8,425 nt of DNA from Planctomycetota bacterium (GTDB lineage: Bacteria > Planctomycetota > UBA1135 > UBA2386), in contig CANGSN010000115.1 of assembly GCA_947455805.1 (NCBI GenBank), forward strand, positions 1 to 8,425. The letters are read 5' to 3'. Under the pieces are notes generated by a model. The model saw only the letters and a program-made list of their open reading frames with translations. It did not search any database and was not told the DNA's origin. The number at the start of each line of letters is the position of its first letter. Within the stretch, counting starts at the first letter, position 1. Positions 1-6,400 of this stretch are shown here, piece by piece. The position numbers were made by a program, and so were the translations under genes.

Positions 1-215
1 CGCTGCACCACCACCGTCACCGGGAAAGACATCGCCACATCATCCCCGATCGTCCCATCCCTGGCACCCGCCGAGTCGGAGAGGTCGGTCGTCAGCCAAG
101 GCGGAGGCCGCAACCCCGCCACCCAGAAACGAAGCCGGCGTCCTCGTCGTTGAGCCGCGACCGCTTGCGGTCGTCGGCTCCTACTGGACGGTCGAGGCCC
201 GCACCCTCGCCGTAG
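1..215. other. Region beyond the operon's last gene, no defensible gene
   Basis: This stretch lies downstream of the minus-strand operon. It contains a strong hairpin (152-180) described separately. Two short open frames reach the left edge. One is on the minus strand in the same frame as the preceding gene, with no stop from base 215 to the edge and a possible ATG at 32-30 (reading MSFPVTVVVQ). The other is on the plus strand from the edge to a TGA at 151-153 (50 codons). Each looks about as protein-like as the other and neither has a convincing ribosome binding site or family resemblance, so I call neither. If the plus-strand frame were the 3' end of a gene, it would be convergent with the operon and the hairpin would sit between the two. 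Confidence 0.5.
152..180. terminator. Strong inverted repeat, possible terminator without a U-tract
   Basis: Bases 152-163 pair with 168-180: GAGCCG pairs with CGGCTC and CGACCG with CGGTCG, with a single unpaired T at 174 and a CTTG loop. That gives about 12 mostly G-C pairs. It starts 36 bases past the stop codon of the last operon gene, the usual place for a transcription terminator. On neither strand is it followed by a run of T, so it is not a classical intrinsic terminator. It may act as a Rho-assisted or bidirectional terminator, or as a 3'-end mRNA stabiliser. Confidence 0.45.
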
Positions 216-1709
216 TCAGTAGGCGCGGAAGCTGCGGTTGTATTTGAGGCCGTGGCAGGCCTGGCACTTCGACTGGCTCTCCCTGCCATTGCCACCGATG
301 CCGACCAAGCCGCCGCGGCCGTAGCACACCCCGCACGTCGACACGTACGGCGAACGCAGAACCAGCTGCCCGCTGTTCTCGGCGTAGAACGCGCGCAGCC
401 AGCTGGTCTTCTCGATGCGCGAGGCCGAGCTCCACCAGCCTTCCTCGGTCTGCTCCTCTTCGCCGCCGCCCTGCTGCTGGATCTGCCGCGCGCGGTTGCG
501 CATCGCCTCCTGCATCATCTTGCGGAAGCGCTCGGCATCGCGATCGGCGGTCTGCTCCGCTTCGGCCGGCGCACCCTTGCCGACATTCTTGGCGTCGATG
601 CCCTTCATGATGCCCTGCTCGCCGAGCAGCCACGAACCGGAGCCGTAGTCGAACTGGTCGGCGCGCTTGCCGACCGGGTAGTTGCCGCGCGCGGCCCACA
701 GCTCCTTGACCTCGGCCGGATCGAGCTTCATCTGCTTGGCCAGCACCGCGACGATCTCGTCGGTCATCTTGCCCTGCGCGTATTCGCGCGCGACGTCGAG
801 CGTGCAGCCTTCGCTGTCGATCTTCTTCTCGGCGACGGTGGCGATCGCGCGACGGAACTCGACCGCGACCGACGTCGACAGCGCGCGCTTCCGAGTCTCG
901 CTGAACAGCTTCTTCTCCGCTTCGAACTCGACCTTCAGCTTCGCCTGCGGGAACTCCTTCTCGAACTGCGCGATCAGCTTGCGCCCACGTTCGAAGTCGG
1001 AGGTGCGGCCGCTGCTGCGCGACACCTGGATGTCCGACAGCAGCGTCAGCTCCTTCTCGGCGTCGCGGAACTTGGTGAGCCGCTGGATCAACTGCTCGAG
1101 CAGCTGCGGGTTCTTGGTGCCCCCGAGCTTCTTCGCCGCCTGCAGGTGCAGGTCGGAGTTCTCGTAGTCGCGCGCCTGGATCAGCCACTCGGCGATGCGC
1201 ATGTGCTTGTCCGGATCCTCGCCCGGCTTCACCTCGTCCTTGACCTGCTGGTAGTACTCGGCCTTGGTCAGCACCTGCGTGACCGGGGCGTCGATCTTGC
1301 GCACGCTGCGCAGATCGGCGCGGCGCACCGGGATCTGCACCCCGCGCTTCTGCACCAGCAGCTGCTCGTTGGTGGTCTCGACGATGCGGCCGACGACGAC
1401 CGTGCGCTGACCCTGGAACGAGTACTCGACCTCGTCGGCGCGCACCATCGGTTCGGACTGCGCGTCGCCGACCAGGTTGTGCTGGCGCTTCAACGCCGAC
1501 GCACAGCCTTCCGACAGCTGCTCCCAACGCAGGTCGAGCAGGCCGCCGTTGTCGAGGCGCCGCACGCGCAGCCCTTCGGAGTCGGGCTGGTCGACGACCG
1601 TCGCCAGCAGCAGGCGCCCGTCGCTGAGTTGCAGGGTCTGGCCCGGCAACGACGCGCCCAGCAGCAGCCAGGCGAGGCACAGAGAGACCAGTTGGCAGAA
1701 TCGCAGCAT
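216..1709 (-). CDS. Exported protein of unknown function with C-terminal paired CxxC knuckles
   Basis: This 497-residue protein is not assignable to a named family. Residues 1-23 are a clear Sec signal peptide (MLRF, hydrophobic CQLVSLCLAWLLLGAS, then a probable cleavage near LPG/Q), so the mature protein acts outside the cytoplasm. Residues 26-65 and about 100-135 are two similar beta-rich stretches (DGRLLLATV...RRLDNGG...L and GRIVETTNEQLLV...IPVRRADL). A helical segment at 165-196 (HMRIAEWLIQARDY...LHLQAAKKL) is TPR-like, and 380-425 is charged, probably coiled-coil. The C-terminus has WWSSAS at 425-430, then CGVCYGRGG (Cys459, Cys462) and CQACHG (Cys482, Cys485). This arrangement resembles a reduced DnaJ-type CxxCxGxG zinc knuckle. 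The ATG at 1709 is chosen because it gives the signal peptide and has GAGGTGA just upstream; the frame is open further upstream but that sequence is low-complexity arginine/alanine. It starts 5 bases after the GspI-like gene's stop, implying co-translation and a role near the pilus-like apparatus, which is inference. Confidence 0.85.
   Translation of the reverse strand: MLRFCQLVSLCLAWLLLGASLPGQTLQLSDGRLLLATVVDQPDSEGLRVRRLDNGGLLDLRWEQLSEGCASALKRQHNLVGDAQSEPMVRADEVEYSFQGQRTVVVGRIVETTNEQLLVQKRGVQIPVRRADLRSVRKIDAPVTQVLTKAEYYQQVKDEVKPGEDPDKHMRIAEWLIQARDYENSDLHLQAAKKLGGTKNPQLLEQLIQRLTKFRDAEKELTLLSDIQVSRSSGRTSDFERGRKLIAQFEKEFPQAKLKVEFEAEKKLFSETRKRALSTSVAVEFRRAIATVAEKKIDSEGCTLDVAREYAQGKMTDEIVAVLAKQMKLDPAEVKELWAARGNYPVGKRADQFDYGSGSWLLGEQGIMKGIDAKNVGKGAPAEAEQTADRDAERFRKMMQEAMRNRARQIQQQGGGEEEQTEEGWWSSASRIEKTSWLRAFYAENSGQLVLRSPYVSTCGVCYGRGGLVGIGGNGRESQSKCQACHGLKYNRSFRAY
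252..335 (-). other. Two CxxC knuckles, probable zinc site
   Basis: These codons cover residues 459-486 of the exported protein. The first pair, CGVCYGRGG, fits the CxxCxGxG pattern of DnaJ-type zinc fingers. The second, CQACHG, fits CxxCxG and is separated from the first by a glycine-rich loop. Four cysteines could bind one zinc ion. The second pair also matches the CxxCH c-type haem motif, but the first does not, and its regular knuckle pattern makes metal binding the better reading. Confidence 0.55.
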
Positions 1710-1714
1710 CGCAC

Positions 1715-1721
1715 TCACCTC
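1715..1721 (-). promoter_or_regulatory. Ribosome binding site of the exported protein gene
   Basis: On the minus strand this reads GAGGTGA and overlaps the stop codon of the GspI-like gene. The GAGG core is 8 bases from the ATG at 1709, which supports that start over the longer open frame upstream. Termination of the upstream gene on top of this site suggests translational coupling. Confidence 0.7.
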
Positions 1722-2257
1722 GGAGAGTTCTCTTGGTCGCGGCGGAAGCCGAGCACGCGGTCGCGCAGCGGCAGCTGCCGCGGCAGCACGCGGTAGAAGG
1801 TCGTGAAGTCGCCGCCGCCGGCGATGGCGCCGTCCTCGGGCGCCAGGTCTTCGCTGCCGGGCCAGCGCACGTCGACGCGCACCAGCAGCAGGTCGGGGCG
1901 GTCGCCGTGGGGCTTCGCCGTCGCCGACCACAGCATGCCGGGGAACCCCGGGGCCGGTTGGTCGGTCATGGCGACGAACTTCGGCGCCCCGCCATCCGGG
2001 TCGGGCACCAGCGCCTCCTGCTGCAGCCGGTGGATCACCAGGTCCGACAGCGCGCCCATCTCGAAGCGCGCGTCGCTGGTGCGCCGGTTGCCGACGGCGC
2101 TGGTCAGGGCGCCGATCAGCGCGGTGACGCCGAGCAGCAGGATCGACAGCGCCGCCAGCATCTCGGCCAGCGTGAAGCCGGCACTGGCGCTGGGGCCAGG
2201 GTTGGCGCGCGAACCAGGGTCGGCGTGCGGGCCGCGGGATTGCCGGAGGTCAGTCAT
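1715..2257 (-). CDS. Prepilin-like protein, GspI/PilV-type minor pseudopilin
   Basis: This 180-residue protein has a prepilin signal: a 27-residue leader ending in Gly27, then FTLAEMLAALSILLLGVTAL. Cleavage by a GspO/PilD-type peptidase would fall between Gly27 and Phe28, leaving Phe+1 and the conserved Glu at +5; residues 28-50 form the hydrophobic helix that packs in the pilus core. The short head, with RLQQEAL after the helix and a DLLLVRVDVRWPG strand near residues 122-134, fits GspI or PilV minor pseudopilins better than the major GspG. GspI joins GspJ and GspK at the tip of the T2SS pseudopilus. The leader is long and rich in Pro, Gly and Ser, and no other ATG, GTG or TTG occurs before the cleavage site, so the start is secure. 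It overlaps the end of the J-like gene by 8 bases (ATGACTGA). The exact I versus V subtype is uncertain. Confidence 0.88.
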   Translation of the reverse strand: MTDLRQSRGPHADPGSRANPGPSASAGFTLAEMLAALSILLLGVTALIGALTSAVGNRRTSDARFEMGALSDLVIHRLQQEALVPDPDGGAPKFVAMTDQPAPGFPGMLWSATAKPHGDRPDLLLVRVDVRWPGSEDLAPEDGAIAGGGDFTTFYRVLPRQLPLRDRVLGFRRDQENSPR

Positions 2258-3464
2258 TCCAGTCGTCCTTGGCGTGCGCCAGTGGCACCACGAACTCGAC
2301 CATGCGGCCGACGTGCACGCGGGCCGAGGCGGCGTGTTCCTGGGCGACGGTGCCGCGCTGGCCGCGCCGCAGACCGATCAGCTTGTCGCCGTCGCGCTCG
2401 GCGTAACCGATCCACTCGGTGCCGACCTTGACGTAGCCGCCGCTGTCGCGGCCGGGGAACGCTTCGCCGTCGTAGAGGTGCAGCGTCGTCTCGTCGGCGT
2501 CGAGGGTGTGCAGCAGCAGGCCTTCGGGCGGCCCGCCGGCAGCTTGCGCGACCGTGCAGCGCACCAGGATCGCGTGCGGGTGCACGTCGTCGCGCGGGTC
2601 GTTGCCACTCTCGGGCCCGCGGTCGAGCGCGAACTCGCCGCCGCTCGCCGCCGACACCAGCCAGCCGCCGCGCGCGCTGTCCCAGCAGACGAACGGACCG
2701 CCGCCGGTGCCCGGGTTCGCCGTCCACGACTTCGTCGTCTGGCCCCACAGCAGCACCTCGAAGTGCAGCAGATCCTGCAGCACCGGCATTGTCACCTCGC
2801 GCAGCGCCAACGTCGGCAGCTCGGGGCTGCCCGGCACCGGCACGGTGAACGGATCGACGAAGCGGTCCTCGGCGATCGGGATCGCCTGGCCCGGCAGGAA
2901 CCAGCCGGCGCGCAGTTCGAGCAGCGCCTCGTCGTCGCCGGCCTGCCGCCACGGCAGCAGCAGCAGCTGGCCGAGGCCGCGCAGCGGCTCGTGGCGCCGG
3001 AGCTCGGCGACCTTCTTCGCGAGCTCGGCCTCGGCGAGGTTCGGATCGGCGGCCAGCAGGCGGGCGGTGATGCCGACGTCGATCAGCGCCAGTTCGCGTT
3101 CGACCGACAGTTGCACCGACGCGCGCAGCACCGACGCGCGCGCGATCGTCTTGTCCGGCTTGCTCGGCAGGCCGATCGGCAGCACCTGCACGACCAGGCG
3201 GTCGTCGACGACGTCGCGGTCGCGGCCGATCGTGGTGCCGCGGATCGCCGTGAGCTCGTCGGCGAGCACACGCTGCGCCTGGCTCGCGCGGTCGGCCAGC
3301 GCCTGGCCGAGTTCGCCCTCGCGGAACATGCGCACACCGCTGTTGACCAGCTGCACCAGCATCACCAGGAAGCCGGACAGCAGGCCCATGACGACCAGCA
3401 GTTCGATCAGCGTGAAGCCGCCGCTGCGCGCGCGCCCGCCCGCCATGGCTTGGGTCGTGGTCAT
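2250..3464 (-). CDS. Prepilin-like protein, GspJ/PilW-type minor pseudopilin with inserted beta module
   Basis: This 404-residue protein starts with a 16-residue leader (MTTTQAMAGGRARSGG) followed by FTLIELLVVMGLLSGFLVML. Prepilin peptidase would cut between Gly16 and Phe17, leaving Glu at +5. The long helix continues to about residue 75 (RMFREGELGQALADRASQAQ...LADEL). The head has a VLQDLLHFEVLLWG stretch (228-241) followed by TTKSW, and later HAILVRCTV (297-305). Both resemble the end of GspJ, where a 'v..l.f.y.d..g.w' strand precedes a 'P.aV.v.l' strand. Residues 321-386 are an extra module (see separate entry), after which the fold seems to resume with MVEFVVPLAHA. At 404 residues it is about twice the usual GspJ size. 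GspJ bridges GspI and GspK at the pseudopilus tip. The start overlaps the K-like gene's stop as ATGA, with AGGTGA upstream; the ATG at 3446 would also keep the signal but lacks that context. PilW is the alternative. Confidence 0.88.
   Translation of the reverse strand: MTTTQAMAGGRARSGGFTLIELLVVMGLLSGFLVMLVQLVNSGVRMFREGELGQALADRASQAQRVLADELTAIRGTTIGRDRDVVDDRLVVQVLPIGLPSKPDKTIARASVLRASVQLSVERELALIDVGITARLLAADPNLAEAELAKKVAELRRHEPLRGLGQLLLLPWRQAGDDEALLELRAGWFLPGQAIPIAEDRFVDPFTVPVPGSPELPTLALREVTMPVLQDLLHFEVLLWGQTTKSWTANPGTGGGPFVCWDSARGGWLVSAASGGEFALDRGPESGNDPRDDVHPHAILVRCTVAQAAGGPPEGLLLHTLDADETTLHLYDGEAFPGRDSGGYVKVGTEWIGYAERDGDKLIGLRRGQRGTVAQEHAASARVHVGRMVEFVVPLAHAKDDWND
2266..2270 (-). promoter_or_regulatory. 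Ribosome binding site of the GspI-like gene
   Basis: AAGGA on the minus strand lies 8 bases before the ATG at 2257. It falls inside the last codons of the GspJ-like gene, so the two cistrons are probably translationally coupled. Confidence 0.65.
2307..2504 (-). repeat. Copy of the FP..G/IG.E/GN.L.G beta module in the GspJ-like protein
   Basis: Residues 321-386 read TTLHLYDGEAFPG, then GGYVKVGTEWIGYAERDGDK, LIGLRRGQRGT and HAASARVHVG. This is the fullest copy of a unit that recurs in the adjacent K-like giant protein. It sits between two strands that belong to the GspJ-like C-terminus, so it looks inserted. Confidence 0.6.
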
Positions 3465-6400
3465 CGCGCACTCACCTGTTCGTGGAAGATGCTGGTCTGC
3501 CCTTCGTACTCGAGCACGACGTCCTGGATGCGCAGCGACTGCTTCCACGCGTGCGCGCGGAAGTTCGCCAGGTCGATGGCGCCCGGCAGGTAGTCGACCG
3601 CGAACCGCACCTCGACGCGGCTCGCCTGCTGGTTCAGCCGGTGGCCGGCCCCTTCGGCGGTGCCGCCCTTCGACTGCATCAGCCCCGGCGCCACGTTCGG
3701 CTCGGCGTTCCACGGCGAGCGACCGTCGATGCGCACCAGCACGACCGGCTCGACGCGCGCATCGCTGCGCTGCTCGCGCCAGCGCAGCGAACGGAAGAAC
3801 GCCGGCGCCTCGTTGAGGGTCAACTGCGTGTAGCCGAGCTCCGGATCGTCGCTGCGCTCCTCGTAGCGGTCCCAGTAGCGGAACGGGAACGCGATCACCG
3901 CCTCGCCGCTGGAGCCGCCTTGGGCCGCGGTGCCGAAGCGCCCGCGGAACAGGCCGCGCGACTGCGCACTGGCCGGGTCCTCGTCGGGCGGGAACCAACG
4001 CGGCATCTCGACCTGCACCTGCTGGCCGCGGCGACGCACCCACGAGTAGTGCAGCAGTTCGCGGCCGAGCAGCAGCGTGCCGCCGCGCGCCGGCAGGGCG
4101 CCGAGCGACTGCAGCGACAGCTCGCTGTCGCGCGGGCCAGCACCGCGGTTCAGGATCGCCGCCGGCACGTGCGTCAGGAAGCGCACGCGGGCACCGCGAT
4201 CGTGGCCGCGCGCCTGCGTGTTCAACAGGCCGCGGCCGTTGACGGCGACGGTGAACACGCCGTTGGCGCGGCCCTGGTAGGCGAGGATCTCGCCGTCGAT
4301 CTCGACCAGGCCACCGTCCTGCGGGAACTCGAGCGTGCGGTCGTTCTGGAAGAACTGGCCGCCCGAGCTGTGCACGACGAAGCCGCGGTCGACCGAGAAC
4401 TGCTGCGCCGACGCATCGCACGGAGTGTCGAGGATCAGGTCCGGCGCCACCTGGTGCGTGACCGCGACCTCGTCGACGAAGCCCTGCAGCGGCTGCGCCG
4501 AGTTGACGCCGGCGCCGAGCATCGGCGTGGCACAGTAGGCCGCCGGCAGCTCGCCGCTCGGGAACTTGACGACGCGGTCGAAGCGCCGCGGGTCGTCGAC
4601 GTTGGTGTTCGCCGGCGCGCCCAGCATGCCGACGTTGACCGCGGCCTGGAACGCGACCAGCTGGAACGGCCACGGACCGAGCAGCTCCGGCGGCGTCTGG
4701 TTCTGGTTGCTCAGGTTGTCCGAGCCGTAGCGCCGCGCCGCCCAGTTCACCGTCTGCCATTCGACACTCGGCCGCGTGCTGCCGTTCGCCGCCGCCGAAC
4801 GCGAGTTGACCAGCGCGACGCGGTCGTTGCGGCCGCAGCGCCCGGTGTAGGCGCCGTAGTTGCCCCAGTTCAGCTGCAGGCGATGGCACGGCAGCACGCT
4901 GGCGCCGTTGTGCGCGTGCGAGCTGGTGCCGGTGAACGGATCGCCGCGGAACTCGAGAGCCTGCCGGGCCACTTGGATCTGCGGGAACGTGCTCTCGAGC
5001 TGCGGCGTGTAGCCGATGAAGCCGGCGGTCGCCGTCACGTTGCCCCATGGCGGCGCCGCCGGGGCGGCGACGACCGACTGCGGGCCGCTGGTGCCCGGGC
5101 CGAGCTGCACCGTCTCCGGCGCCGCCCGCTGCGTCAGCTGGAAGTAGAGGTTCGCCCACGACGCGCGGTTGGCGCGGCAGACGAAGCCGTTGTTGATGGT
5201 GTCGTAGCGCACCCACTCGGTGTCGTTGGGCGAGCCCGGCGTGAAGATCTGCAGCCACTCGGTCAGCAGCGTCGTCGCCGGATCCGGCAGCACGCGCGCG
5301 TTCTGCACGCCGAGCGAGATCGGCACGACCCACAGGATCAGCGTCGGCACGTTGTCGAAGAACACCGTGCCAGCACCACCGCCGGCGCCGTTGCCGACCT
5401 GCCACTGCTCCCAGTCGCAGACGAACTGCCGCAGCACGCCCGCCTGGAAGAAGCTGTTGTTGATCTGGGCGTCGTTGCCGGGCAGCGTCTGCCCGCGCTG
5501 CACGCCGGTCAGCTTGTTGCCCTGCCGCGCCGTGTAGCGGATCAGTTCGATGCCGCCGACGAACGCCGACTGGGCGACGACGCCGAGCGGCGGGTCGAAC
5601 TGGAACTGCCGCTGCACCAGCAGCGCGAAGCCGCCGGTGGTCGGGAACGCCTCCTGGATCTGCTGCTGGGCCTGGGTCGGCGGATAGTTGTTGTTGCCGA
5701 CGGGGTTCGCGATCGGGTCGGCGAGTTCGATCTCGCCGGCGTTCCACTGCTGGTCGATGCCGCGCCCGATGCTGATCGACGCCATCGGCGTGTTGATCTG
5801 GATCGGACGCGGGTTCTGCACGAAGCCGCGCGCGACCGCGAAGCCGCCGATGGCACCGCTGAGCGCGGTGGCGCCGGGCATCATCGGCGAGTTGTCGCTG
5901 AGCAGCGCCGAGTAGCCGTAGAGCTCCACCATCGACCCGGCCGGGTGCGCCGGGAAGAAGTCGAGGTTGACGCCGGCGAAGCGCGGGTCGTTGAGGTCGA
6001 CGGTCGGCCGGCCGTTCTGGTCGGTCGGGATCGATGGCCGGTGTTCGCGCCCGATCTGCCGGGCCCCGCGACCGCCGAGCGAGTCGACGTAGCGGCAGCG
6101 GAAGCTGTTGCCCTGGATCGCCGAGTACTCGAACAGCTCGAGGCCGATGCGCAGCACGCCGACCGGCGGGAAACCCTCGGTGCTCTCGACCTGCAGGTCG
6201 AGGTAGCGGTCGTTGCCGGCGACGCCGGGCAGCGTCTGGTTGTTGGCGAGGTTCGGGTCGAACGTCGGCAGCGGCGCCGACAGCCAGGTCACGTAGCGCG
6301 GCCGGCCGCGCACGACGCCGTCGACCAGCAACGACATGTCGGCGGCGCGCCCCTGGTAGGCCGACATCGCCACGTGCAGCGGCGTGTTCGCCGGCAGCGA

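Noticed and set aside
92..295. Short minus-strand frame ending NDEDAGFVSGWRGCGLRLG
   Set aside because: Its first half overlaps the C-terminal motif codons of the exported protein in another frame and it crosses the hairpin; no ribosome site or family match is visible.
252..1796. Plus-strand open frame of about 514 codons opposite the exported protein gene
   Set aside because: It is the antisense shadow of a gene with a signal peptide, ribosome site and zinc-type motif. Its protein is leucine/arginine/alanine-rich with no recognisable fold.
1710..1931. Longer form of the exported protein starting at 1931
   Set aside because: The extra 74 residues are Arg/Ala/Pro low-complexity and overlap the GspI-like gene. 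The ATG at 1709 gives a proper signal peptide and has GAGGTGA in front.
1803..3593. Plus-strand open frame of about 596 codons opposite the two pseudopilin genes
   Set aside because: Both pseudopilins on the other strand have textbook prepilin signals; this frame is His/Arg/Gln/Ala-rich and featureless.
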